A DNA stretch of 64,000 nt, taken from NCBI GenBank assembly GCA_963765375.1, contig CAVXVZ010000003.1:930001-994000 (forward strand), written 5' to 3'. A model generated the notes under the pieces. It was given only the letters and a program-made list of their open reading frames with translations. It was not told the DNA's origin and ran no database searches. Every line of letters starts with the position of its first letter. Position 1 is the first letter of the stretch. The position numbers were made by a program, and so were the translations under genes. This document shows, in pieces, positions 22,073-29,283 of this stretch. The stretch is from Roseiarcus sp963765375 (GTDB lineage: Bacteria > Pseudomonadota > Alphaproteobacteria > Rhizobiales > Beijerinckiaceae).

Positions 22073-22672
22073 TCAGACCCGCGCTCGTGCCGCCCAGTCG
22101 AGCGCCTGTTCGAGCCGATCGTTGCCCCAGAACACTTCGCCGTCCGCGGTCACCATCGACGGCGCGCCGACAATGCCGATCTCCGCCGCCCTTGCGCAGT
22201 CGGCCTTGAGAGCCGCCTTGTTGGCGTCGCTTTCGGCCCGTTCAAGCGCCGCGGCGGGATCGACCCCGCATGCGGCGAGCAGAGAGGCGATCGTGGCCCG
22301 ATCGGCAATCGGCAAGCCGCGGCCGAATTCGGCCATGTAGACCTGGCGGGAAAAGGCGGCCCGCGCCTCGCCCTCAATCGCCAACGCGACCCGCGCGGCG
22401 AGCAGGCTCGGCTGCGGAAAGGGCTCGGGCCGTTTGAACGCGACGCCCATCGCCTCGCAGGTCCGCTCGAGGTCGCGCCACATGTACCGGCCCTTGTTGG
22501 GGTAGATGTTGAAGGGCGAGTCCCGCCAGCCCTGGGCGGCGAAAATCGGCCCCAGCAGGAACGGCCGCCAGAGGAGGGTTACCCCGCGCTCTTGGGCGAG
22601 CTTGCCGACCCTAAGCGCCGCCGGATAGGAATAGGTGCTCGCGAACTCGTACCAGAACTCTGCGCTTGCCAT
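22073..22672 (-). CDS. 2-hydroxychromene-2-carboxylate isomerase-like thioredoxin-fold protein
   Basis: A 199-residue protein of the DsbA/GST-kappa superfamily, HCCA isomerase branch. The N-terminal EFWYEFASTYSYPAALRV carries Ser/Thr-Tyr in place of a CxxC, as in the isomerases. Then come LLWRPFLLGPIFAAQGWRDSPFN, RYMWRDLERTCEAMGV, and the C-terminal GIVGAPSMVTADGEVFWGNDRLE. The family isomerises an intermediate of naphthalene-type degradation using glutathione, but many chromosomal members have no known substrate. The start at 22672 (MASAEFWYE) is supported by GGGAGG nine bases upstream. No aromatic-degradation genes are adjacent. Confidence 0.85.
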   Translation of the reverse strand: MASAEFWYEFASTYSYPAALRVGKLAQERGVTLLWRPFLLGPIFAAQGWRDSPFNIYPNKGRYMWRDLERTCEAMGVAFKRPEPFPQPSLLAARVALAIEGEARAAFSRQVYMAEFGRGLPIADRATIASLLAACGVDPAAALERAESDANKAALKADCARAAEIGIVGAPSMVTADGEVFWGNDRLEQALDWAARARV

Positions 22673-22746
22673 TGCGCCTCCCGGGACCGCCCGCGAATCT
22701 GACATGGCGCAGGGCGCCGGGGAAGCGGCGAGGCCAAACACAACGA

Positions 22747-22775
22747 AGCCGCCCCATCGGTCGGATGGGGCGGCT
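22747..22775 (-). terminator. Hairpin terminator after the small secreted protein gene
   Basis: A perfect 12-bp GC-rich stem (AGCCGCCCCATC / GATGGGGCGGCT) with a 5-nt loop, followed on the minus strand by a T-richer tail (TTCGTTGTGTTT). It sits 32 bp past the stop of the gene at 22808-23050 and upstream of the next minus-strand gene, so it should separate the two transcripts. Confidence 0.75.
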
Positions 22776-22807
22776 CGCTTTGCCGGCGTCGAACGTCGGT
22801 TGACGAA

Positions 22808-23050
22808 TTATTGCGCAGGGGCGGCGGGCGCGGCCGGGGCCATCGCGTCGCCGGTCTTTTTCGCCTTCTTGGCCATGTGCTTCTTGGCTTTCATCGGCTT
22901 CTTCATTGCGTCCTTCGCAGGCGCCATTGCGTCAGAGGCGGCGGGAGCGGCGCCTGCCGCAGGCGCCGTCGTGTCGGTCTGGGCGAGGGCGGCGAGAGGC
23001 GCGAAAGCGATCGCGGCGGAGATCCCGAGCGCGGCGAATGTCTTCAGCAT
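22808..23050 (-). CDS. Small secreted Ala/Pro/Lys-rich protein
   Basis: An 80-residue protein with a classical signal peptide (MLKTFAALGISAAIAFAPLAALAQ, split expected after ALA). The mature part is low-complexity: Ala/Pro-rich ends and a strongly basic centre (MKKPMKAKKHMAKKAKK). The start at 23050 is set by the signal peptide. Such small periplasmic Ala/Lys/Met-rich proteins are common in Hyphomicrobiales and lack assigned function. A clear terminator follows, indicating a monocistronic unit. Confidence 0.72.
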   Translation of the reverse strand: MLKTFAALGISAAIAFAPLAALAQTDTTAPAAGAAPAASDAMAPAKDAMKKPMKAKKHMAKKAKKTGDAMAPAAPAAPAQ

Positions 23051-23226
23051 TGTACAGTCTCCATGCGAGTCGTTCGAACTCTTGGTTGTAGCGGGGCGAC
23101 GGCATGCGCCCGCCAAGATGAATTGGCAATGAATGCAGCATGGCGGGAATTGGGCGCCTATGCGGCCGAGGCTCGGCCGGTTTGACGCGGCGGACGGCTC
23201 TCCCGTATGTACCCTTAAGGTCCGCC

Positions 23227-24318
23227 ATGTCCCATAACACCTTCGGCCATCTCTTTCGTGTCACCACCTTCGGCGAAAGTCATGGCGCAGGGATCGGGTG
23301 CGTCGTCGACGGCTGCCCGCCGCGAATCCCGCTCGAAGCGGCCGACATCCAGATCGAGCTCGACCGGCGCCGGCCCGGCGGCTCGCGCTTCACCACCCAG
23401 CGGCGCGAGCCTGACGAGGCGCGCATCCTCTCCGGCGTGATGATCGACGAGGCGACTGGCCGGCAGGCGACGACCGGAACGCCAATCGGGATCTTCATCG
23501 ACAATGTCGATCAGCGGTCGAAGGACTATGGCGAGATCAAGGACAAGTACCGTCCCGGCCACGCCGATTACGCCTATGACGCAAAGTACGGCATCCGCGA
23601 CTATCGCGGCGGCGGCCGCGCCTCGGCGCGCGAGACGGCGGCGCGGGTCGCAGCCGGGGCGATCGCGCGCAAGGTGATCCCCAGCGTCAACATCCGCGGC
23701 GCGCTGGTGCAGATGGGAAAGATGAAGATCGACCGGCCGCGCTGGGACTGGGACGAGGTCGGCCGCAACCCGTTCTTCGCGCCCGACGCCGCCGCCGCCG
23801 AGCGCTTCGCCGACTATCTCGACGACATCCGCAAGTCCGGCTCCTCGATCGGCGCCGTGATCGAGATTGTCGCCGAGGGCGTCCCCCCCGGCTGGGGCGC
23901 CCCGATCTACGGCAAGCTCGACGCGGAGCTCGCCTCCGCGCTCATGGGGATCAACGCCGTCAAGGGGGTCGAGATCGGCGACGGCTTCGCGGCGGCCGAA
24001 TTGTCGGGCGAACAGAACGCCGACGAGATGCGGCGGGGCAACGACGGCCAGCCGCGGTTCTTGTCGAACCACGCGGGCGGCATTCTCGGCGGCATTTCGA
24101 CCGGACAGTCGATCGTCGCCCGGTTCGCCGTCAAGCCGACGTCCTCGATCCTCGCGCCCCGCCGCACGGTCACCCGCGCCATCGAGGATACGGAGATCGT
24201 CACCAAAGGGCGCCACGACCCATGCGTGGGCATCCGCGCGGTGCCGGTCGGCGAGGCGATGGTCGCCTGCGTGCTTGCCGACGCATTCCTCCGCCATCGG
24301 GGGCAGGTCGGCGCGTAA
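23227..24318 (+). CDS. aroC: Chorismate synthase
   Basis: A 363-residue enzyme catalysing the last shikimate-pathway step, EPSP to chorismate, with reduced FMN as cofactor. Motifs are the N-terminal LFRVTTFGESHGAGIGCVVDG, the RPGGSRFTTQRREPDE phosphate/FMN region, YRGGGRASARETAARVAAGA, and the C-terminal SNHAGGILGGISTGQ and the basic GRHDPCVGIRAVPV. The start at 23227 (MSHNTFGHLF) is the conserved one. Length and all motifs are normal. Confidence 0.97.
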   Translation: MSHNTFGHLFRVTTFGESHGAGIGCVVDGCPPRIPLEAADIQIELDRRRPGGSRFTTQRREPDEARILSGVMIDEATGRQATTGTPIGIFIDNVDQRSKDYGEIKDKYRPGHADYAYDAKYGIRDYRGGGRASARETAARVAAGAIARKVIPSVNIRGALVQMGKMKIDRPRWDWDEVGRNPFFAPDAAAAERFADYLDDIRKSGSSIGAVIEIVAEGVPPGWGAPIYGKLDAELASALMGINAVKGVEIGDGFAAAELSGEQNADEMRRGNDGQPRFLSNHAGGILGGISTGQSIVARFAVKPTSSILAPRRTVTRAIEDTEIVTKGRHDPCVGIRAVPVGEAMVACVLADAFLRHRGQVGA

Positions 24319-24377
24319 GCGGTCAAGATCGAACGCCTTCATCCGGCTGTCGCCGTGGCGTAGTGTGATCGCGGGCG

Positions 24378-26087
24378 ATGTCTGGAGATTCAGCGATGTC
24401 AGGAAATGTCACGCGGCGCGAGATGCTGATCGGCGCGGCGGGCGGGCTGGCGCTGGCGGCGGTCGAGCCTGAGCGGGGGGCGGCCGAGGATGCGCCGGTC
24501 GCGCGCCAAGTCGCCGGGATGGTGTTCGAGGATCGCGACGGCTCTGGCGCGGCCAGCGCCGCCAATCCCGGGCTCGCCGGCGTGCTCGTCTCCAACGGCC
24601 GCGAGGTCGCTGTCACCGGCGCCGACGGCCGATATGCCCTGCCGCTGCCGAACGAGGCGACGATCTTCGTCGTCAAGCCCGCAGGCTTCATGCCCCCGCT
24701 CGAGCCTAAGACCAATCTGCCCCGCTTCTACCGCCACTATCAGCCCAAGGGCTCTCCGCCCGAGCTCGACCTGACCTTCGAAGGCTTGGAGCCGACCGGG
24801 CCTCTGCCGGCCTCGGTCGATTTCGCGCTTCGCCGCCAGGACGAGCCGAGCGCGTTCGACGTCGTGATGGTGACCGATCCGCAGCCCGAGACCGCGGCGG
24901 AAGTCGACTTCATCCGCGAGGACCTGATCCAGGGATTGGCGGGCGTCGACGCCAAATTCGGCCTTAACGCAGGCGACATAATGTTCGACGACCTCTCGCT
25001 TTATCCGCGCTCGAACGCGATCTTCGGCACGATCGGCTTGCCGTGGTGGAACATCGGCGGCAACCACGACCTCAATCTCGAAGCGCCCGACCGCCGATAC
25101 AGCCGCGAGACGTTCAAGCGCGTCTTCGGTCCGAACTACTACGCGTTCTTCTATGCAAAGACGCTCTTCCTCATGCTCGACGACGTGAACTACATGGGCC
25201 CCGACCCGGCAAAGCGGCGCGGCGCGGACAAATACGAGGGCAGGCTCGACGAGGGGCAACTCGAGTTCGTGCGCAACGTCATCGCGCACACGCCGGACGA
25301 CACGCTCATCGTCGCGGTGATGCATATCCCGATCCGCACCTTTCTCGACGACGAGCCCTATCAGAACCTGCAGAACCGCGAGGCTTTCTTTTCCCTGTTC
25401 GAGGGGCGCCGCTTCACCGTCAGCTTCGCCGGCCATACCCACACCACCGAGCATCACTATTTTGGCGCCGCCGACGGTTGGAAAGGGGCCGAACCTCACC
25501 ACCAGCACATACTGACGACGCTATCCGGCTCGTGGTGGAGCGGGCCTCTCGATCATCGCGGTGTGCCTTCCGCTGACAGCCGCGATGGCGCGCCGAATGG
25601 CTTTCACATCCTCTCGGTCGACGGCCTGACCTACAAGACCCGCTATGTTCCGGTGAAGGAGCCGGACGGACGCCAGATGCGGCTTTCGATCGAAAGCCGC
25701 TTTCACGGGATCAGCAAGGACGCCGACCGCGATTTCAGTCAGGTGCGGCTCTTAGGCTCGCCGGTTCCTCGCGACGCGCTGAGCCCCTCCACCCTGATCG
25801 CCAACGTGTTCGACGGGGGCGAAAAGACCAAGGTGAAGATGGTCATCGGCGATCGCCCGCCGATCGAGATGACCCGAAGCTCTCGGCCCGATCCATTCGT
25901 CCAGGAGGTGTTCGCCCGCAACGAGGCGACCAAGAAGCCGTGGGTCAAGGCTGACAACTCGTCGCATATCTGGACCGCCCGCCTGCCTGGCGATCTTGCG
26001 CCCGGAACCTACCGTGTGGTGGTCGAGGCTTCCGGCGAATACGGGCAGAGGCTCAGCGGGCGGCTCGCGCTCGAGGTGACCGGGTAG
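24378..26087 (+). CDS. Tat-exported calcineurin-like metallophosphoesterase with flanking beta domains
   Basis: A 569-residue periplasmic phosphoesterase. The N terminus has a twin-arginine signal (TRREMLIGAAGGLALAAV). Residues about 45-120 form a beta-sandwich/SdrD-like module (GMVFEDRDGSG, GRYALPLP), a MetallophosN-type domain. The catalytic domain follows with metal ligands in VTDPQPE, GDIMFDD, GNHD, AVMHIP and FAGHTHTTEH. The C-terminal about 150 residues form a MetallophosC domain. Such three-domain enzymes act on extracellular phospho-compounds; the substrate is unknown. ATG 24378 or 24396 could be the start, and both keep the signal. It follows aroC by 59 bp, with no functional tie. 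Confidence 0.87.
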   Translation: MSGDSAMSGNVTRREMLIGAAGGLALAAVEPERGAAEDAPVARQVAGMVFEDRDGSGAASAANPGLAGVLVSNGREVAVTGADGRYALPLPNEATIFVVKPAGFMPPLEPKTNLPRFYRHYQPKGSPPELDLTFEGLEPTGPLPASVDFALRRQDEPSAFDVVMVTDPQPETAAEVDFIREDLIQGLAGVDAKFGLNAGDIMFDDLSLYPRSNAIFGTIGLPWWNIGGNHDLNLEAPDRRYSRETFKRVFGPNYYAFFYAKTLFLMLDDVNYMGPDPAKRRGADKYEGRLDEGQLEFVRNVIAHTPDDTLIVAVMHIPIRTFLDDEPYQNLQNREAFFSLFEGRRFTVSFAGHTHTTEHHYFGAADGWKGAEPHHQHILTTLSGSWWSGPLDHRGVPSADSRDGAPNGFHILSVDGLTYKTRYVPVKEPDGRQMRLSIESRFHGISKDADRDFSQVRLLGSPVPRDALSPSTLIANVFDGGEKTKVKMVIGDRPPIEMTRSSRPDPFVQEVFARNEATKKPWVKADNSSHIWTARLPGDLAPGTYRVVVEASGEYGQRLSGRLALEVTG

Positions 26088-26196
26088 GGGGCGCCGGGCC
26101 CCTCTCGCCTTGAGCGTGCTATCGGTCCATATATTGCGCGGACGCAGGTCGACCCCGCCGGGCGGGCGCGCGTCCGAAACGAACGGGAGAGAGACG

Positions 26197-26826
26197 ATGG
26201 ATCCGAAATCGACTGCGGTCGTTCTCATCGAATATCAGAACGATTTCACCTCCGACGGCGGCACGCTGCATCAGGCGGTGAAGCCGGTGATGGACAAGAC
26301 CAACATGCTGGCGAACACGGTCGAGACGGTCAAGAAAGCGCGCGAGCTCGGGGCGACGATCGTCTACGCGCCGATCACCTTCACCGACGACTATCACGAG
26401 CTGAGCCCGAGCCCGTATGGGATCCTCAAGGGCGTGGTCGACAGCAAGTCGTTCCGCCAGGGAACATGGGGCGCGGCGATCGTCGATGCGCTGAAGCCGG
26501 AGCCGGGAGACATCGTCATCGAAGGCAAGCGGGGCCTGTGCGGCTTCGCCACCACCAACCTCGACTTCATCCTGCGCAGCCGCGGCATATCGACCATCGC
26601 GCTCGGCGGATTTTTGACCAATTGCTGCGTCGAATCGACGATGCGGACCGGATACGAGAAGGGTTACGACGTCGTTACGCTCAAGGACTGCACCGCCACC
26701 GTGAGCGAAGAAGAGCAGCGCCTCGCGGTCGAGAAGAACTACCCGATGTTCTCGAAGCCGATGACGCATGACGAGTTCCTGACGAGCCTTGAAAGCGGCA
26801 AGGCGGTCGAAACGAAGGCGGCGTGA
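26197..26826 (+). CDS. Isochorismatase-like cysteine hydrolase
   Basis: A 209-residue member of the isochorismatase-like hydrolase superfamily. The usual catalytic Asp position lies in AVVLIEYQNDF, here as a Glu variant also found in some members. A lysine lies in VIEGKRGLCGFATTNLDFIL, and the nucleophilic cysteine is in LGGFLTNCCVESTMRTGYEKGYDVVTLKDCTA. Substrates in this family range from isochorismate to nicotinamide and ureidoacrylate, so the reaction cannot be named. ATG 26197 is preceded by GGGAGAGAG. The trmO gene starts 24 bp after its stop, so the two may be co-transcribed. Confidence 0.85.
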   Translation: MDPKSTAVVLIEYQNDFTSDGGTLHQAVKPVMDKTNMLANTVETVKKARELGATIVYAPITFTDDYHELSPSPYGILKGVVDSKSFRQGTWGAAIVDALKPEPGDIVIEGKRGLCGFATTNLDFILRSRGISTIALGGFLTNCCVESTMRTGYEKGYDVVTLKDCTATVSEEEQRLAVEKNYPMFSKPMTHDEFLTSLESGKAVETKAA

Positions 26827-26850
26827 GGCAAGCGGCGCGATGGACGGATC

Positions 26851-27354
26851 ATGGTGAGGCTGAACGAGGTCCGGCGAAACGAGGTCGCGGTCGAAGCCCC
26901 CAAGGCGTTCGACGCCGGCCTCACGTTCATCGGAATCATTCGCACGCCGTGGACGTCGCGCCTCGACTGTCCCCGCCAGGGGCGGCCCGAAGGGCCGGTT
27001 TGCCGGATCGAAGTCTACGAGCCTTGGGTCGCGGCGCTGGACGGGATCGAGGCGTTCGAGCGGATCGAGGTCCTTTATTGGCTGCACGAGTCCCGCCGCG
27101 ACCTCGTGCGTCAAAGTCCGGCCGATGACGGCGCGACCCGTGGCACGTTTTCGCTGCGCTCGCCGGCGCGGCCGAACCCGATCGGGACGGCGCTGGTCAC
27201 GCTCGTCAGGCGGGAGGGGCCGACGCTCCTGGTCAGGGGCCTCGATTGCCTCGATCGCACGCCGCTCGTCGATCTCAAGCCGGACCGCTGCCTGTTCACG
27301 CCGCTCGCCCCGCCGCAGAAGGGCGATTTCGAGAACGGGGTGAAGGCATCTTAG
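26851..27354 (+). CDS. trmO: tRNA (N6-threonylcarbamoyladenosine37-N6)-methyltransferase TrmO-like
   Basis: A 167-residue TrmO/YaeB (formerly UPF0066/TsaA) family protein, a SAM-dependent enzyme that methylates t6A37 of tRNA-Thr to m6t6A. Family motifs are FIGIIRTPW at the N terminus, LYWLHESRRDLV, the signature RGTFSLRSPARPNPIG that binds SAM, and LLVRGLDCLDRTPLVDLKP. It is the short form, without the C-terminal extension of E. coli TrmO, as in many alphaproteobacteria. It follows the isochorismatase-like gene by 24 bp and converges on the second toxin gene. Confidence 0.88.
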   Translation: MVRLNEVRRNEVAVEAPKAFDAGLTFIGIIRTPWTSRLDCPRQGRPEGPVCRIEVYEPWVAALDGIEAFERIEVLYWLHESRRDLVRQSPADDGATRGTFSLRSPARPNPIGTALVTLVRREGPTLLVRGLDCLDRTPLVDLKPDRCLFTPLAPPQKGDFENGVKAS

Positions 27355-27375
27355 ATTTTGGCCGTAGCGTAGGCA

Positions 27376-27663
27376 TCAGTCCGGCCTGGACGACGGGCGT
27401 CGAGCCGCGTGGCGCACGCCATGGATCACGACTTCGTCGGCCATCGCGGCGTAGAAGATCAGATAGGGATACGGGTGCGCGACGACTCGGCGAAGACGGC
27501 GTGTGTTCGTGAGCTGGCCGGCATGAGGATGCAAAGCGATGAGGTCGACGATCGCCTCGATTCGCGTTTTGACGTGATGTGCGCCTTGTGGGGAGCGTTC
27601 ATCGATATATGACAGGATTTGATCGAGCTCTTCGGCGGCGCGAAGCGTGTATCTCAGCTTCAC
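27376..27663 (-). CDS. RelE/ParE-type toxin (copy 2)
   Basis: An intact 95-residue toxin, GTG start, reading KLRYTLRAAEELDQILSYIDERSP, VKTRIEAIVDLIALHPHAG, and HPYPYLIFYAAMADEVVIHGVRHAARR. The pattern of two N-terminal helices, a beta-hairpin core and the final RHAAR motif is characteristic of ParE/RelE plasmid-stabilisation toxins. The target (gyrase or ribosome) cannot be decided. It overlaps the antitoxin stop in a GTGA junction. The whole product aligns with the frameshifted copy at 21591-21878, making this window home to two sister modules about 6 kb apart in opposite orientation. Confidence 0.88.
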   Translation of the reverse strand: MKLRYTLRAAEELDQILSYIDERSPQGAHHVKTRIEAIVDLIALHPHAGQLTNTRRLRRVVAHPYPYLIFYAAMADEVVIHGVRHAARRPSSRPD

Positions 27664-27887
27664 CGGCCGTGCTTGGCCCAGATCGCCTTGATCTCATCCT
27701 CGGTCGCGAACTCGCCGCGCTCGGCCTGCGCAAAGGAAGTCTCGAATGAGGTCTTTTCTTCCTCGCTCAAGGTGATGATCGACAAGTCGTCGCCGACCAA
27801 TTCCTGGAGGATGCGGGCCAGGGCGTCCTGGGTTTCTGGCGGCAGGCCACGTAGGGATCGGACAGCCCGTTCGAGAAGTTCGGTCAT
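27660..27887 (-). CDS. Antitoxin of the RelE/ParE-type module (copy 2)
   Basis: A 75-residue acidic protein starting MTELLERAVRSL, with LPPETQDALARILQEL and the ending AQAERGEFATEDEIKAIWAKHGR. It is paralogous to the antitoxin at 21358-21594. The start at 27887 is inferred from alignment of the two copies; an upstream TTG would add 26 residues without similarity. Translation is coupled to the toxin by overlapping stop and start. It probably autoregulates from the promoter between 27888 and 27974. Confidence 0.78.
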   Translation of the reverse strand: MTELLERAVRSLRGLPPETQDALARILQELVGDDLSIITLSEEEKTSFETSFAQAERGEFATEDEIKAIWAKHGR

Positions 27888-27974
27888 TGACGTTTCATAG
27901 CGCAAATCGGCGATTGATTGAAATCGCCTGGCGGGTTGTCTCGAAAACTGAGACGCTACCCTCACCGGCGGTGC

Positions 27975-28025
27975 TGTCCTAATTAGAGCTTTAGTGTCCT
28001 AATTCCGCCCACGTAGTGTCCTAAT
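27975..28025 (+). repeat. Three direct copies of TGTCCTAAT at 20-22 bp spacing
   Basis: Exact copies lie at 27975-27983, 27995-28003 and 28017-28025; the last two share AGTGTCCTAAT. Spacing of about two helical turns suits a cooperative protein-binding array. It could be an operator for one of the flanking genes or the leftover end of an insertion sequence with multiple terminal repeats (IS21-like elements have such ends). No transposase is present. Confidence 0.7.
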
Positions 28026-28054
28026 CTACGGTCTCTCCAAACTTGGAGCGGGTC

Positions 28055-28323
28055 ATGAGATTACAGGTGCAATGGGTTGATATGCGTGGCAATCATGGGT
28101 CGCAAACATGGGTAACGGATGTAATCGACCAAGACACCGATAAGAAGATCGGATTCCTTGAGAATGAACGTTCCCCGGCGAAGAGACACGTTTCGCAGGA
28201 AAATATCAGGGCGATTTCGTCACATACGAGGAATGCGCCGCCTTCGCCAAGGGCGTCGAAGCAGTTTTGAATCACATGATGGAACTTGATAACCAACAGG
28301 TTGAAACAAGCGAAGCCGCATAA
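28055..28323 (+). CDS. Small orphan protein, AT-richer than neighbours; one frameshift
   Basis: The reconstructed product is 89 residues: MRLQVQWVDMRGNHGSQTWV, then VIDQDTDKKIGFLENE, and after a shift TFPGEETRFAGKYQGDFV, TYEECAAFAKGVEAVLNHMM and a polar tail ending ETSEAA. The shift is explained by one missing A at 28167-28169; both halves are otherwise open and in good register. GGAG precedes the ATG. The DNA is visibly AT-richer than its surroundings, and it lies just after the repeat array, suggesting acquired DNA. I do not recognise the family. Confidence 0.6.
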
Positions 28324-28374
28324 CCAAGCAATGAGAGGCCGCCTTGACTTTCCCGTCCTTTCGGTCCAAAACAA

Positions 28375-28389
28375 GAACAAAGAGCGAAC
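28375..28389 (+). promoter_or_regulatory. LexA (SOS) box upstream of the mutasome operon
   Basis: GAAC-AAAGAGC-GAAC, an exact match to the alphaproteobacterial LexA operator GAAC-N7-GAAC, 18 bp before the imuA start. Its position fits repression of the imuA-imuB-dnaE2 operon until DNA damage. The match is perfect in both half-sites. Confidence 0.88.
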
Positions 28390-28407
28390 CAATAGGATGC
28401 GGACCGA

Positions 28408-29283
28408 ATGTCGCTTGGCGACAGGGCGGAGGGGATGGCGCGTCTGCGGCGCGCCATTGCCCAGATCGAGGCTGAAGCCGGCCCGGCGGGCGCCCGTCCG
28501 GCGGGCGAACGCGCCGCGCGGCGCCTCCCGCTCGGGCGTGCGATCGACGCCGCCCTCGGCGGCGGGCTCGCGGACGACGGTCTGCACGAGATCGCGCCCG
28601 CCGAGCCTCAGGACGGGGCGGCGGCGATGGGCTTTGCGCTCGCGCTCGCCGCGCGGTTCTTGAGCCGGCGGCCGGCCTCGGCGCTCCTGATCGGCGAAGG
28701 CTTCGCCGCCCATGAGGCGGGCGCCCTCTATGGGCCGGGCCTGATCGCCCACGGGCTGCCGTTGAGCCGCCTCGTGTTCGTCAATGCCCCCGACGCCGCT
28801 TTGGCCTTCTGGGCGATGGAGGAGGCGCTCAAATGCGGCGCGCCGGCCGCGGTCGTCGGCGAGATCTGGAATCTCAAGGGCTATAGCCTGGCCGCCTCGC
28901 GCCGCCTCCTGCTCGCCGCGCGCAAAGGACGGACGCCTGCGCTTCTCATCCTGGCCAGCGCCTATGGCCAGGCGGGGCGCCTCTCCAGCGCGGCCGAGAC
29001 GCGGTTCGAGATCGCCGCCGCGCCGAGCGCCAAAATCCCCGCGGCGGCGGGGCGCGACCTGCCCGGGCCGTTCGCTTGCGGGGCGCGGCTCATTAAGGCG
29101 CGCCTTGCCCGCGCCGGGCCCGAGGGGCCTTTTCAGGCTTTCGACGCCGAGCGCGTCATCCGTCTGGAATGGCGAAGCCAGGACAATCAATTCGAGGAAT
29201 TGGCTTTTGGCGATCCGGCGATTTCTCTCCCTGTGGCTGCCGCGGCTGGCGACGGACCGCGCCCGGCGTCTCAATGGCGTTGA
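28408..29283 (+). CDS. imuA: Mutasome accessory protein ImuA
   Basis: A 291-residue RecA/SulA-related protein that works with ImuB and DnaE2 in damage-induced translesion synthesis. The N-terminal part RRLPLGRAIDAALGGGLADDGLHEIAP is typical. A degenerate RecA-like core follows: SALLIGEGFAAHEAGALYGPGL, PLSRLVFVNAPDAALAFWAMEEALKCG, AAVVGEIW, and ASRRLLLAARKGRTPALLIL. The C-terminal ERVIRLEWRS is also conserved. The start is ATG 28408, with ATG 28435 as alternative. Its 3' end overlaps imuB in another frame by about 77 bp, and a LexA box sits just upstream. Confidence 0.9.
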   Translation: MSLGDRAEGMARLRRAIAQIEAEAGPAGARPAGERAARRLPLGRAIDAALGGGLADDGLHEIAPAEPQDGAAAMGFALALAARFLSRRPASALLIGEGFAAHEAGALYGPGLIAHGLPLSRLVFVNAPDAALAFWAMEEALKCGAPAAVVGEIWNLKGYSLAASRRLLLAARKGRTPALLILASAYGQAGRLSSAAETRFEIAAAPSAKIPAAAGRDLPGPFACGARLIKARLARAGPEGPFQAFDAERVIRLEWRSQDNQFEELAFGDPAISLPVAAAAGDGPRPASQWR

